From Burkholderiales bacterium (GTDB taxonomy: Bacteria > Pseudomonadota > Gammaproteobacteria > Burkholderiales > Burkholderiaceae_C), in the NCBI GenBank assembly GCA_028868995.1, contig JAGWTH010000015.1, positions 1 through 64,000 of the forward strand: a stretch of 64,000 nt of DNA. Direction: 5' to 3'. The translations under genes and the position numbers were made by a program. The notes beneath the pieces are model-generated. The model did not search any database. It had not been told where the DNA came from and was given only the letters and a program-made list of their open reading frames with translations. This document shows positions 47,367-58,646 of the stretch, piece after piece. Each line of letters starts with the position of its first letter. The first letter of the stretch is position 1.

Positions 47367-48571
47367 GCTCCCAAGTCGTGGAACCGGCCGCCCAGGCGGC
47401 AACCGCGGGCCGCGCCCTGACCTTCCTGAAGGCCCACCTGCGTGAGTACGGCATGCTGCTGTCGCTGGTGGCCATCATGGCCTTCTTCGAGTACATGACC
47501 GGCGGCACGCTGATGGAGCCGCTGAACGTCACCAACCTGATCCTGCAGAACAGCTACATCGTCATCATGGCGCTGGGCATGCTGCTGGTGATCGTGGCCG
47601 GCCACATCGACCTGTCGGTGGGCTCGGTCTGCGGCTTCACCGGCGCGCTGGCGGCGGTGCTGATGGTGGAGCACAACGTGCCCTGGTACCTCGCCACGCC
47701 GATCTGCCTGGCCGCGGGCGCAGCGATCGGCGCGGCCCAGGGCTGGTTCGTCGCCTACATGCGCATCCCCTCCTTCATCGTCACCCTGGCCGGCCTGCTG
47801 GTGTTCAAGGGGCTGGCGCTGCTGGTGCTGCAGGGGCAGTCGGTCGGGCCCTTCCCCTCGGACTTCCAGCTGCTGTCCACCGGCTTCCTGCCCGACCCGC
47901 TGAAGGGCGCGTCGTATCGCCTCAGCTCTCTGCTGCTGGGCGTGCTGGCCGCCGGCGCCCTGGTGTTCTTCAAGGTGCGCGAGCGCCAGCAGGCCGCGAG
48001 GCACGGCATGGAGGTGGAGCCGCTGCCTTTCTTCATCGGCAAGAACCTCGTGTTCGCCGGGCTGATCCTGCTGCTGACCACCCTGCTCGCGGCCTACCGG
48101 GGCCTGCCCAACGTGCTGCTGGTGATGGCGGTGCTGATCGTCTGCTACGACTTCGTCTCGCTGCGCACCACGGTGGGCCGGCGCATCTACGCCCTGGGCG
48201 GCAACGAGAAGGCGGCGCGGCTGTCGGGCATCAAGACCGAGCGCCTGGCCTTCCTGACCTTCGCCAACATGGGCATGCTGGCCGCCCTGGCCGGCCTGGT
48301 CTTCGCCGCGCGGCTGAACACCGCGACGCCCAAGGCGGGCCTGGGCTTCGAGCTGGACGTGATCGCCGCCTGCTTCATCGGTGGCGCCTCGGCCTCCGGC
48401 GGCGTGGGCCGGGTGTTCGGCGCGGTGGTGGGCGCCTTCATCATGGGCGTGATGAACAACGGCATGTCCATCATGGGCATCGGCATCGACTATCAGCAGG
48501 TGATCAAGGGCCTGGTGCTGCTGGCCGCGGTGTTCGTGGACGTCGCGAACAAGGGCAAGCGATCGCTATAG
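47363..48571 (+). CDS. gguB: Sugar ABC transporter permease GguB
   Basis: 402-residue membrane permease of the ribose/xylose family (BPD_transp_2) with about ten membrane segments and the conserved [21 protein letters not shown] and [22 protein letters not shown] elements. The N-terminus is cytoplasmic. It overlaps gguA by four bases and shares one base with the GntR regulator (TAGTG), so the regulator is the last gene of the operon. Confidence 0.92.
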   Translation: MSSQVVEPAAQAATAGRALTFLKAHLREYGMLLSLVAIMAFFEYMTGGTLMEPLNVTNLILQNSYIVIMALGMLLVIVAGHIDLSVGSVCGFTGALAAVLMVEHNVPWYLATPICLAAGAAIGAAQGWFVAYMRIPSFIVTLAGLLVFKGLALLVLQGQSVGPFPSDFQLLSTGFLPDPLKGASYRLSSLLLGVLAAGALVFFKVRERQQAARHGMEVEPLPFFIGKNLVFAGLILLLTTLLAAYRGLPNVLLVMAVLIVCYDFVSLRTTVGRRIYALGGNEKAARLSGIKTERLAFLTFANMGMLAALAGLVFAARLNTATPKAGLGFELDVIAACFIGGASASGGVGRVFGAVVGAFIMGVMNNGMSIMGIGIDYQQVIKGLVLLAAVFVDVANKGKRSL

Positions 48572-49335
48572 TGTCGGCCGTCATGCCCGTCCAGCCCTCC
48601 CACCGCGACTCCAGCTACCGGCGCCCGCCGGAGCGCAAGAGCATGCACGCGCAGATCGTGCGCGACCTCGGCATGCGCATCGTCGCCGGCGAGTTCCCGC
48701 CCGGCAGCCGCCTGCCGGGCGAGGCGGTGCTGTGCGAGCAGTACAAGGTCAGCCGCTCGGTGCTGCGCGAGGCCACCCGCGTGCTGGTGGCCAAGGGCCT
48801 GGTCGTTTCGCGCCAGCGCGCCGGCGTCATCGTGCGCCCGCGCAGCGACTGGCACCTGCTGGACCCGGACGTCCTGTACTGGCTGATCCAGTCGCAGCCC
48901 ACCGGCGAGTTCGTGGCCGCCCTCATGACCGTGCGCCGCATCTTCGAGCCCGCCGCCGCCGCCCTGGCCGCGCGCGTGGCCAGCGAGGAGCAGCGCCAGG
49001 GCATCGCCGAGGCCTACGCCGGCATGGAGGCCGCGCAGACGCCCGCGGAACTGCTGGAGCCCGACCTGGCCTTCCACCGCCGCATCGCCGAGGCGACCGG
49101 CAACGACCTGCTCGCCTACATCGGCAACATGCTGTCGCTGGCGCTGCGCGAGTCGATCACGCTCTCCAGCAAGCTGCCCAACACCCACGCCCTGTCCCTG
49201 CCGCGGCACAAGGCGATCCTCACGGCCATCCTGAACCGCGACGCGCTGGCGGCGCGGCAGGCGACGCTGGTGCAGCTGGAGGAGACGCGGGAGGACATCT
49301 CGCGGATCCTGGATACGGAGTTCCGGGTGGCCTGA
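48571..49335 (+). CDS. GntR/FadR family transcriptional regulator of the sugar operons
   Basis: 254-residue regulator with an N-terminal winged helix (IVAGEFPPGSRLPGEAVL, then VSRSVLREATRVLVAKGLV) and a C-terminal FCD ligand domain with metal-binding histidines (LAFHRRIAEATGN, LPRHKAILTAI). GTG at 48571 overlaps the permease stop; an ATG at 48583 is a possible alternative. It is the last gene of the transport operon, so it would repress its own synthesis through operators O1/O2. The ligand is probably L-arabonate or L-2-keto-3-deoxyarabonate. Confidence 0.88.
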   Translation: MSAVMPVQPSHRDSSYRRPPERKSMHAQIVRDLGMRIVAGEFPPGSRLPGEAVLCEQYKVSRSVLREATRVLVAKGLVVSRQRAGVIVRPRSDWHLLDPDVLYWLIQSQPTGEFVAALMTVRRIFEPAAAALAARVASEEQRQGIAEAYAGMEAAQTPAELLEPDLAFHRRIAEATGNDLLAYIGNMLSLALRESITLSSKLPNTHALSLPRHKAILTAILNRDALAARQATLVQLEETREDISRILDTEFRVA

Positions 49336-49353
49336 TGGCGCCCGCTTCGAAGC

Positions 49354-49656
49354 TCACGGCCAGCTCCAGCCCACGATCTCCGCCAGTCGCGTCAGCACCC
49401 AGGAAACCTCTCCCGGTTCCAGCCCGGACCCGGGGTCCGAGAGCGCGACCTCCAGCTTCGCGAGCGTCTCGCGCTCGCCGCCGCCGGACTTGAATCGCGC
49501 GGCCTGCGCCTGTTCGACGAGCATCTGCGCGAGGTCCTCGCACAGCTCGTAGCGCTCGCGCACCTGCTTCATCGGTTGCAGCAGGCGGTGGCCGGCCGGG
49601 GAAGTGAAGAGCGCCAGGAAGGACGGCGGGACTTCGATCTGGTTGGAATCGTCCAT
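49354..49656 (-). CDS. Hypothetical small protein
   Basis: 100 residues, no recognised domain, predicted mainly helical, with no signal peptide or membrane segment. Features: PPSFLALFTSPAGHRLLQP near the N-terminus, an acidic central helix (ERYELCEDLAQMLVEQAQ) and EVSWVLTRLAEIVGWSWP at the end. It ends 18 bases from the convergent regulator gene. Codon usage is like its neighbours, so it is likely a real gene. Confidence 0.6.
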   Translation of the reverse strand: MDDSNQIEVPPSFLALFTSPAGHRLLQPMKQVRERYELCEDLAQMLVEQAQAARFKSGGGERETLAKLEVALSDPGSGLEPGEVSWVLTRLAEIVGWSWP

Positions 49657-49720
49657 GCGTGTGGGGCGTCAAGCGGGCGAGCATGGCGGTCCCTTCGGGT
49701 CCGCCTGCATCCGGTCCGAA

Positions 49721-50086
49721 TCAGCCCAGAAGGGCCTTCAATTCGCCGCTGTCGATCAGCGCCTGCAGCTCGCCCGCACCGCCGACCAGGACGCCCCGGA
49801 CGAACACCATGGGGAAGGTCGGCCAGCCGGTCCACATCTTCAACGCGCTGCGCGGCCGCCACATCGAGAAGTAGCTTCCGTACTCGAGGTACTGGAACGG
49901 CTGCCCGATCGCCTGGAGCGCCTTGCGCGCCCGGGCCGGAAACGGGTTCTGCCGCATGCCCACCACCACGACGGGATGGGCAGCCACGGCCGCCTTCACC
50001 TCGTCGACGATTCCACGGTTCCAGCCCGCGACCTTCGTGCGGATGGCGGAGTGGATGGCGGATTCGTCGAGGATCGGGCGCGGCAT
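49721..50086 (-). CDS. Glutaredoxin-like protein without cysteine
   Basis: 121 residues with the thioredoxin-type fold of monothiol glutaredoxins: strand VVVVGM at 39-44, WPTFPMVFVRGVLVGGAGEL (cis-Pro and glutathione-binding region) at 88-107 and DSGELKALLG at the end. The CGFS active site that normally follows the first strand is missing; here the segment is MRQNPFPARARKAL, and the whole protein contains no cysteine. A redox or Fe-S carrier role in the usual sense is therefore unlikely. It could be a structural or glutathione-binding relic. Confidence 0.75.
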   Translation of the reverse strand: MPRPILDESAIHSAIRTKVAGWNRGIVDEVKAAVAAHPVVVVGMRQNPFPARARKALQAIGQPFQYLEYGSYFSMWRPRSALKMWTGWPTFPMVFVRGVLVGGAGELQALIDSGELKALLG

Positions 50087-50166
50087 GGATGGCTCCTTTG
50101 AAGGGACCGCCACGGTAGCACGGGTGCGGCCGGGCACGAACCCCGTGCCGCGGGCCCTGGGGTGCT

Positions 50167-50802
50167 TCACGCGGCGGCGTGCCCTCGGTCCCCGAAGTAC
50201 TCCCTGACCGCCTTCGGCACCGCCTGCCGCTGGCAGCGCTGCAGCCTCACCAGCAGGCCATGCGGGACCTCGTCCACTCCATGGTCGCGCCGGATGTCGT
50301 CCCGGATGCGCCCCAGCAGCGCGGCGGCCACCTCGGCGTCGGCCATCGCCCGGTGGGCCCGCCCCGCCGAAGGCAGGGCGTGGAAGGCGGCCAGGGCGCC
50401 GAGCCGGTAGCTGCCGGCCTGGGGATAGAGCCGCCGCGACAGCAGCATGGTGCAGGCGAATGGCGGGTTCAATGGCACGCCCCCGCCCAGCCGCTCCAGC
50501 TCCGCGGCCCAGAAGCGGCGGTCGAACGCCGCGTTGTGCGCCACCAGCGGGACGTCCCGCACGAAGCGGGCGGCCTCCGCCATCACCTCGTCGGCCGGGG
50601 GCGCCGCGCGGATCATCTCGTTGCTGATGCCGGTGTAGTCCTCGATGAAGGGAGACAGGCGCACCCCCGCGTTCATGAGCGACTGGAAGCGCCCGACCAC
50701 CTGCGTTCCCTCGACCAGGACGATGGCGATCTCGGTGGCCCGGTCGCCCATGGCGGGGGAGAGACCGGTGGTCTCGAAGTCGATGACGGCAATGCGGTGC
50801 AT
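50167..50802 (-). CDS. 3'-5' exonuclease (DnaQ-like, DEDDh)
   Basis: 211-residue RNase T/DnaQ-fold exonuclease. The four acidic residues and the histidine are present: IDFETTGLS (Exo I), VAHNAAFDRRFW (Exo II) and HRAMADAEVAA (Exo III, DEDDh type). It resembles the proofreading module of PolC or stand-alone DnaQ-like proteins, and could act in repair or RNA processing. It begins 18 bases before the dbpA stop on the same strand (50803-50820), so it is probably co-transcribed with dbpA. Confidence 0.88.
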   Translation of the reverse strand: MHRIAVIDFETTGLSPAMGDRATEIAIVLVEGTQVVGRFQSLMNAGVRLSPFIEDYTGISNEMIRAAPPADEVMAEAARFVRDVPLVAHNAAFDRRFWAAELERLGGGVPLNPPFACTMLLSRRLYPQAGSYRLGALAAFHALPSAGRAHRAMADAEVAAALLGRIRDDIRRDHGVDEVPHGLLVRLQRCQRQAVPKAVREYFGDRGHAAA

Positions 50803-50820
50803 GGGGCGGCCCGCTCAGTC

Positions 50821-52209
50821 CTACAGCAGCCGCGCCTTGACGCTGCGGCCCTTGATCCGCCCCTGGTTGAGGCGCGCCACGGCCTCGTGGGCGACGCCGC
50901 GCTCCACCGCCACGTAGGTGGCGAACTCGTTGATGTCGATCTTGCCCACCTGCTCGCGCGTGTAGCCCAGGTCCGCCGTCAGCGCGCCCAGCACGTCGCC
51001 GGGGCGGATCTTGTCCTTGCGCCCGGCCTGGATGTGGACTGTGGCCATGGCCGGCAGCAGGCGGCCTCCCGGCGCCGGCGTGAGCTCGGCCAGCGGGTGC
51101 CAGGCCGTTTCGCGGCCCTGCAGCTGCTCGATGCGCCCGACCGCGCCCATCTCGTCGAGGCTGGCGAGGCAGAGCGCCTGCCCCCTCTCGCCGGCGCGGC
51201 CGGTGCGGCCGATGCGGTGCACGTGCACTTCCGGATCCGGGGACACGTCCACGTTGATCACCGCTGCGAGGCCGGCGACGTCGAGCCCGCGCGCCGCCAC
51301 GTCGGTGGCGACCAGCACCGAGCAGCTGCCGTTGGCGAAACGCACCAGCACCTGGTCGCGCTCGCGCTGCTCCAGGTCGCCATGCAGCGCCAGCGCGCTG
51401 TAGCCCTGCGCCTGCAGCAGCTCCGCCAGCTCGCGGCAGCGCGCCTTGGTGTTGCAGAAGGCGAGCGTGCTCGCCGGGCGGAAGTGTTCCAGCAGGCGCG
51501 CGACGGCCGGCAGCCGCCCGGACTCGGCCACCTCGTACCAGCGCTGCTCGATCTGCTCGCTGCCGTGCTGCGCCTCCACCTTCACGGTGACCGGGTCGCG
51601 CAGGAACTGCGCGGCGAGCTTCGCGATGCCTTCGGGATAGGTCGCCGAGAACAGCAGCGTCTGCCGCTCGCCCGGGCACTGCCGCGCCACCTTGGCGATG
51701 TCGTCGACGAAGCCCATGTCCAGCATGCGGTCGGCTTCGTCGAGCACCAGCGTGCCGAGCGCCCCCAGCTGCAGGTTGCCCCGGTCCAGGTGGTCGAGCA
51801 CGCGGCCGGGGGTGCCCACGACGATGTGCGCCCCGCGCTCCAGGCTGGTCGCCTGCCCGCGCAGCGGCACGCCGCCCGAGAGCGTGACCACCTTGACGTT
51901 GTCCTCGGCGCGGGCCAGCCGCCGGACTTCGGTGGCGACCTGGTCGGCCAGTTCCCGGGTGGGGCACAGCACCAGGGCCTGGACGGCGAATCGGCGCGCG
52001 TCGAGCTTCGCCAGCAGCGCCAGCGCGAAGGCGGCGGTCTTGCCGCTGCCCGTCTTGGCCTGCGCGATCAGGTCCCGGCCGGCCAGCGCGGGCGGCAGGC
52101 TGGCCGCCTGGATCGCGGTCATTTCCAGGTAGCCCAGCCGGCGCAGGTTGTCCAGCGAGGCGGGGGAGAGGGCCAGCGAGTCGAAACTCCGGGAAGGGGC
52201 GGGAGACAT
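50821..52209 (-). CDS. dbpA: ATP-dependent RNA helicase DbpA
   Basis: 462-residue DEAD-box helicase needed for late 50S ribosome assembly. Motifs: Q motif EMTAIQAASLPP, AKTGSGKTAAF (I), PTRELADQV (Ia), VLDEADRML (II), LFSATYPE (III), RIGRTGRAG (VI). The C-terminal DbpA RNA-binding domain (about 388-462, ATVHIQAGRKDKIRPGDVL to GRIKGRSVKARLL) recognises hairpin 92 of 23S rRNA in the E. coli protein. ATG at 52209 gives MSPAPSRSFDSLALSP, a normal start. Confidence 0.95.
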   Translation of the reverse strand: MSPAPSRSFDSLALSPASLDNLRRLGYLEMTAIQAASLPPALAGRDLIAQAKTGSGKTAAFALALLAKLDARRFAVQALVLCPTRELADQVATEVRRLARAEDNVKVVTLSGGVPLRGQATSLERGAHIVVGTPGRVLDHLDRGNLQLGALGTLVLDEADRMLDMGFVDDIAKVARQCPGERQTLLFSATYPEGIAKLAAQFLRDPVTVKVEAQHGSEQIEQRWYEVAESGRLPAVARLLEHFRPASTLAFCNTKARCRELAELLQAQGYSALALHGDLEQRERDQVLVRFANGSCSVLVATDVAARGLDVAGLAAVINVDVSPDPEVHVHRIGRTGRAGERGQALCLASLDEMGAVGRIEQLQGRETAWHPLAELTPAPGGRLLPAMATVHIQAGRKDKIRPGDVLGALTADLGYTREQVGKIDINEFATYVAVERGVAHEAVARLNQGRIKGRSVKARLL

Positions 52210-52273
52210 GCCCCGATCATTCCACAGGACCGCGGTGCCCCCCCCGCCCCGGGCCGCGGGATGCGTTCGGCCG

Positions 52274-52287
52274 CTGACCTGGGTCAA
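52274..52287. promoter_or_regulatory. FNR-like box upstream of the FG-GAP lipoprotein
   Basis: CTGACCTGGGTCAA is a TTGAC-N4-GTCAA-type palindrome with one mismatch, 68 bases before the ATG. It resembles the element at 26984-26997. Confidence 0.35.
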
Positions 52288-52354
52288 GAGCCCCGGTCCA
52301 CCCTGCCCGCACCATGCACGCAACGCCCGTCTTCCCGGGCAACGGGAGCACGCC

Positions 52355-53620
52355 ATGAAGAGCATCCGCCCAGCTCGCGCAGCCGCCGCAGCGGCGCTCG
52401 CCCTCGTGCTCGCCGCCTGCGGCGGTGGCGGGGGTGGCGGCCGGACCATCGAGTTGCCGCCGTTCTGGATCTCCACCGACGTCCAGGTCGCCGATCTCGA
52501 CGGGGACGGGCGTCCCGACATCGTGACGATCGGCCAGTACGCCACGCCGACCACCCGCAGCGGCTACGTCCAGGTCCGCCTGCAGACCGCTCCCGGCGTC
52601 TTCTCCCCTCCCCGGAGCTACCCCGCGGGCGGCTACCCGTGGCGGCTGCAGATCGCCGACGTCGACGGCGACGGCGCCCCCGACCTGGTGGTGAGCGACG
52701 TCGACCCCACGCCGTTCGTCACGACCGGCGCCGTCCTCCTCTTGAAGCAGGCAACGGTGCGCGGCACCTTCCTCCCCGCGCAAAGCCTCGTGACCACCGA
52801 CAACAAGCCCTACGACCTCGCGGTGGGCGACGTGAACGGGGATGGCAAGCCCGACATCGTGGTGGCGGCCGACGTGGCCGGCACCGTCGGCGCCACCCTG
52901 CTCGCGCAGGACCCGGTGCACGCCGGCAGCTTTCTCGCCCCGCTCGCCCTGCCCCTGCCGGGCGCTGCGACGCACGTGGCCCTCGGCGACCTCGATGGCG
53001 ACGGCCGCAACGACCTCGTCTTCCGCGTCGTGCGCTCGGCGACGCAGGGCGTCGCGGATTCGGGGCTGGGCGTCCTCGCGGGCCGCCCCGACGGCAGCCT
53101 CGGCGCCTGGACGGCGCTGCCCTCGGACGCCATCGGGTTGAATGGCGAACGGCTCGCCGTGGTCGACGCCGACGGCGACGGCCGCAGGGACGTCCTGGAA
53201 TTCCTCTCCGCGTGCTGCACCGATTACCAGTCCCAGGCCCGGCGGCTGCTGCAGACCGCTCCTGGCACCTTCGCCCGCACCGATACGCTGCTGGGCGCCT
53301 ATCGTCCCCTGGCCGGGGCGTTCTCCGACCTCAATGGCGACGGCCGGACCGACCTGGCGCTGGCCTCCACCACCCAGGACGGCACCTCGAGCACGCGCCA
53401 GGCGCACGTGTACACGTTGTTCCAGGACCCCAGCGGCCTGTTCCAGCCCGCGCAGGCGATCGACATGATGCCGATGGAGGCCTATCGCGTGGCAGCCGCG
53501 GACCTGAACGGCGACGGCCTGCCGGACCTGGTCGTCGTCGGCACCGACAACCGGGTCTTCGTGCTGTACCAGTCCGCGGCGGCGCCGGGCACGTATCCCA
53601 CCGTGCTGGCGCTCGACTGA
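52355..53620 (+). CDS. FG-GAP/VCBS repeat lipoprotein
   Basis: 421 residues, exported as a lipoprotein (ALVLAACGGGGGGG, with seven glycines after the lipid-bearing Cys). The body holds about six FG-GAP/VCBS-type blades, each with a calcium-binding-like DxDGDGxxD motif (VADLDGDGRPDIVT, IADVDGDGAPDLVV, GDVNGDGKPDIVV, GDLDGDGRNDLVF, VDADGDGRRDVLE, SDLNGDGRTDLAL, ADLNGDGLPDLVV). This suggests a calcium-stabilised beta propeller on the cell surface, probably for binding proteins or sugars. Ribosome site GGGAG. Partner unknown. Confidence 0.87.
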   Translation: MKSIRPARAAAAAALALVLAACGGGGGGGRTIELPPFWISTDVQVADLDGDGRPDIVTIGQYATPTTRSGYVQVRLQTAPGVFSPPRSYPAGGYPWRLQIADVDGDGAPDLVVSDVDPTPFVTTGAVLLLKQATVRGTFLPAQSLVTTDNKPYDLAVGDVNGDGKPDIVVAADVAGTVGATLLAQDPVHAGSFLAPLALPLPGAATHVALGDLDGDGRNDLVFRVVRSATQGVADSGLGVLAGRPDGSLGAWTALPSDAIGLNGERLAVVDADGDGRRDVLEFLSACCTDYQSQARRLLQTAPGTFARTDTLLGAYRPLAGAFSDLNGDGRTDLALASTTQDGTSSTRQAHVYTLFQDPSGLFQPAQAIDMMPMEAYRVAAADLNGDGLPDLVVVGTDNRVFVLYQSAAAPGTYPTVLALD

Positions 53621-53709
53621 ACGCGCCGGCCGGGGGCTTCCCGATCGACCAGACGCGCGAGAACGCGCTGGCGCAGATCGAGGTGATCGTCCGGAAGGTG
53701 TGAGGGCGC
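53621..53709. other. Short intergenic segment with possible coding remnant
   Basis: The plus strand contains an open stretch ending in a TGA at 53701-53703 (…PIDQTRENALAQIEVIVRKV), which has coding-like codon use but no start or upstream body in frame. It may be the tail of a deleted gene. Nothing else is seen. Confidence 0.25.
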
Positions 53710-55910
<2,201 letters not shown>

Positions 55911-56855
55911 TCAGGCTCCTTTCCCCTCTTCCGGCCAGTACAGCCGGTTGGGGTTGTCCACCAGCAGCTTGTGCTGCAGTTCGGCCGTGGGGGCGATGTG
56001 CGGGATGAAGTCCACCAGCAGGCCGTCGTCGGGCATGTGGCCCTTCAGGTTGGGGTGCGGCCAGTCGGTGCCCCACAGCACGCGGTCGGGGAAGGACTCG
56101 ACCACCTTGCGCGCGAACGGCACCACGTCGCGGTAGGCGTTGCGCTCGCCGTTCAGGGCCGGCGGGCCGGCCACCGAGAGGCGCTCGGGGCAGCTCACCT
56201 TGCTCCAGACGTTCGGGTGCTCGCGCATGAACTTCAGGAACAGCTCGAACTCGGGGCCGTCGATGGGCTTGCCGACATCCGGGCGGCCCATGTGGTCCAC
56301 CACCACGGTGGTCGGCAGCGCGGTGAAGAAGTCCCACAGCTCGGGCAGGTCCACCGCCTCGAAGTAGATCACCACGTGCCAGCCCAGCGGGGCGATGCGG
56401 CCGGCGATCTCCAGCAGTTCGTCCTTGGGCGTGAAGTCCACCAGGCGCTTGACGAAATTGAAGCGCACGCCGCGCACGCCGGCGGCGTGCATGTCCTGGA
56501 GCTCCTGGTCGGTCACGCTGCGCCTGACCGTCGCCACGCCCTTGGCCTTGCCGTTGGCGCGCCCAAGCGCGTCGACCAGGGCGCGGTTGTCGGCGCCGTG
56601 GCAGGTCGCCTGCACGATCACGTTCTTGCTGAAGCCCAGGTGGTCGCGCAGGGCGAACAGCTGCTGCCAGCTGGCGTCGCAGGGCGTGTACTTGCGCTCG
56701 GGCGCGTAGGGGAACAGTTCGCCCGGGCCGAAGACGTGGCAGTGCGCGTCGACGGCGTTGGCGGGCAGCTTGAACTGCGGCTGGCTCGGGCCGGTGTACC
56801 AGTCGAGCCAGCCGGGCGTCTTCTCGAAGCCGCCGGTGGTGGGTTTGCCGCTCAT
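55911..56855 (-). CDS. ligI: 2-pyrone-4,6-dicarboxylate hydrolase
   Basis: 314-residue amidohydrolase-family lactonase that opens 2-pyrone-4,6-dicarboxylate to 4-oxalomesaconate. Conserved VDAHCHVFGPGE (HxH), QATCHGADNRAL, VVVDHMGRPDV and WGTDWPHPN (metal-site Asp). The order between ligK and ligA fits the pathway. The gene lies 7 bases after the ligK stop in transcription order. Confidence 0.92.
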   Translation of the reverse strand: MSGKPTTGGFEKTPGWLDWYTGPSQPQFKLPANAVDAHCHVFGPGELFPYAPERKYTPCDASWQQLFALRDHLGFSKNVIVQATCHGADNRALVDALGRANGKAKGVATVRRSVTDQELQDMHAAGVRGVRFNFVKRLVDFTPKDELLEIAGRIAPLGWHVVIYFEAVDLPELWDFFTALPTTVVVDHMGRPDVGKPIDGPEFELFLKFMREHPNVWSKVSCPERLSVAGPPALNGERNAYRDVVPFARKVVESFPDRVLWGTDWPHPNLKGHMPDDGLLVDFIPHIAPTAELQHKLLVDNPNRLYWPEEGKGA

Positions 56856-56862
56856 GTCGTCC

Positions 56863-57546
56863 CTAGTCGATGTAGCGCAGGCCGGCCTTTTCCAGCGGCT
56901 CGCGCATCTTGTACATGTCCAGGCCCAGCACGCCGCTGGCGAGCTTGGCGCGCTTCTCGCCCTCGTTGGCCTCGCGGGCCGCGGCGGCTTCCAGCGTCTT
57001 CTTCGCCAGGGCCGCGGGCACGCAGACCACGCCGTCGTCGTCGGCCACGATCACGTCGCCCGGGGTCACCAGGGCACCCGCGCAGACCACGGGGATGTTC
57101 ACCGAGCCCAGGGTCGCCTTGACGGTGCCCTTGGAGCTGATGGCCTTGCTCCACACGGGGAAGCCCATCTCGGTGAGCGTCTTCACGTCGCGGCAACCGG
57201 CGTCGATGACCAGCGCGCGGGCGCCGCGCGCCTGGAACGAGGTGGCCAGCAGGTCGCCGAAGAAGCCGTCGGTGTTGTCGGCGGTGCAGGCGGCCACGAC
57301 GATGTCGCCGGGACGGATCTGCTCGGCCACCACGTGCAGCATCCAGTTGTCGCCCGGGTGCAGCAGCACGGTCACGGCGGTGCCGGACACCTGCGCGCCG
57401 GCGTAGATGGGCCGCATGTAGGGCTTCATCAGGCCGACGCGGCCCATGGCCTCGTGCACGGTGGCGGAGCCGAACTTCGCCAGGCCGTCGGCCACTTCGC
57501 GGTCGGCGCGCTTGATGTTGCGGTAAACGACACCCAGTTCGTACAT
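56863..57546 (-). CDS. ligK: 4-carboxy-4-hydroxy-2-oxoadipate aldolase
   Basis: 227-residue class II aldolase of the HMG/CHA aldolase group, splitting 4-carboxy-4-hydroxy-2-oxoadipate into pyruvate and oxaloacetate; last step of the meta-cleavage route. The family core is [40 protein letters not shown] in pieces, with the metal/base Asp-Arg region at GCRD and the C-terminal [20 protein letters not shown] at 57546. Also called pmdF/proA. Confidence 0.92.
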   Translation of the reverse strand: MYELGVVYRNIKRADREVADGLAKFGSATVHEAMGRVGLMKPYMRPIYAGAQVSGTAVTVLLHPGDNWMLHVVAEQIRPGDIVVAACTADNTDGFFGDLLATSFQARGARALVIDAGCRDVKTLTEMGFPVWSKAISSKGTVKATLGSVNIPVVCAGALVTPGDVIVADDDGVVCVPAALAKKTLEAAAAREANEGEKRAKLASGVLGLDMYKMREPLEKAGLRYID

Positions 57547-57569
57547 GGTCAGTCTCCTGATTCGATGGA

Positions 57570-58604
57570 TTACCGGCCGCGCTTCTTCAGCTGGGCGTCC
57601 AGGCGGGGGAAGACACGGCGCGTGTTGCCCTCGAAGATCGCCTGCTTGTCCTCGGCGGACAGGATCGGCGAGGCGTCGATGTAGCGCTTGGTGTCGTCGT
57701 AGTAGTGGCCCGTGGTCGGGTCGATGCCGCGCACCGCGCCGATCATCTCGGAGGCGAACAGCACGTTCTTCACCGGGATCACGGTGTTGAGCAGGTTGAT
57801 GCCCGGCTGGTGGTACACGCAGGTGTCGAAGAACACGTTGTTCATCACGTGGGTGTCCAGCAGGGGCTTCTTCATCTCCTGCGCGAGGCCGCGGTAGCGG
57901 CCCCAGTGGTAGGGCACCGCGCCGCCGCCGTGCGGGATGATGAAGCGCAGCGTCGGGAAGTCCTTGAACAGGTCGCCCTGGATCAGCTGCATGAAGGCCG
58001 TGGTGTCGGCGTTGATGTAGTGGGCGCCCGTGGTGTGGAAGCAGGCGTTGCAGCTGGTGGAGACGTGGATCATCGCCGGCACGTCGTACTCCACCATCTT
58101 CTCGTAGATGGGGTACCACCACTTGTCGGTCAGCGGCGGCTCCTTCCAGTGGCCGCCCGACGGGTCCGGGTTCAGGTTGATGCCGACCGCGCCGTAGTCC
58201 CGGATGCACTTCTCCATCTCGGGGATGCAGGTCTTCGGGTCCACGCCGGGCGACTGCGGCAGCATGGCCACCGGCACGAAGTGGTCGGGGAACAGCTGGC
58301 TCACGCGGTGGCACAGCTCGTTGCAGATGCCGGCCCAGGTGCTGGAGACGTTGAAGTCGCCGATGTGGTGCGCCATGAAGCTCGCCCGCGGCGAGAACAG
58401 CGTCATGTCGTTGCCGCGGTCCTTCATCAGGCGCAGCTGGTTGCTCTCGATCGACTCGCGGATGTCGTCGTCGGAGATCTTCAGCTCGGCGACCTTCGGC
58501 ATCGCCGACGGGTCCTTGATGCCGGCGATCTGCTTGTTGCGCCACTCCTCCAGCTGCTTGGGCGCAGTGGTGTAGTGGCCGTGGCAATCGATGATCAGGC
58601 TCAT
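57570..58604 (-). CDS. ligJ: 4-oxalomesaconate hydratase
   Basis: 344-residue amidohydrolase-fold hydratase acting on 4-oxalomesaconate (LigJ type). N-terminal [12 protein letters not shown] (HxH), central [13 protein letters not shown] and [17 protein letters not shown], then [14 protein letters not shown] and [17 protein letters not shown]. It begins the catabolic run of the operon; a 42-base gap separates it from the binding protein upstream. Confidence 0.9.
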   Translation of the reverse strand: MSLIIDCHGHYTTAPKQLEEWRNKQIAGIKDPSAMPKVAELKISDDDIRESIESNQLRLMKDRGNDMTLFSPRASFMAHHIGDFNVSSTWAGICNELCHRVSQLFPDHFVPVAMLPQSPGVDPKTCIPEMEKCIRDYGAVGINLNPDPSGGHWKEPPLTDKWWYPIYEKMVEYDVPAMIHVSTSCNACFHTTGAHYINADTTAFMQLIQGDLFKDFPTLRFIIPHGGGAVPYHWGRYRGLAQEMKKPLLDTHVMNNVFFDTCVYHQPGINLLNTVIPVKNVLFASEMIGAVRGIDPTTGHYYDDTKRYIDASPILSAEDKQAIFEGNTRRVFPRLDAQLKKRGR

Positions 58605-58646
58605 TGCTTGTCTTTCCTCGGGCGTGCCGGCCGGTCGGCGGGTTGT

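Noticed and set aside
50179-53703. Open frame of about 1170 codons crossing exonuclease, dbpA and the FG-GAP gene
   Set aside because: Composite shadow across three real genes on both strands; only its last 25 codons, beyond the FG-GAP stop, were kept as a possible remnant.
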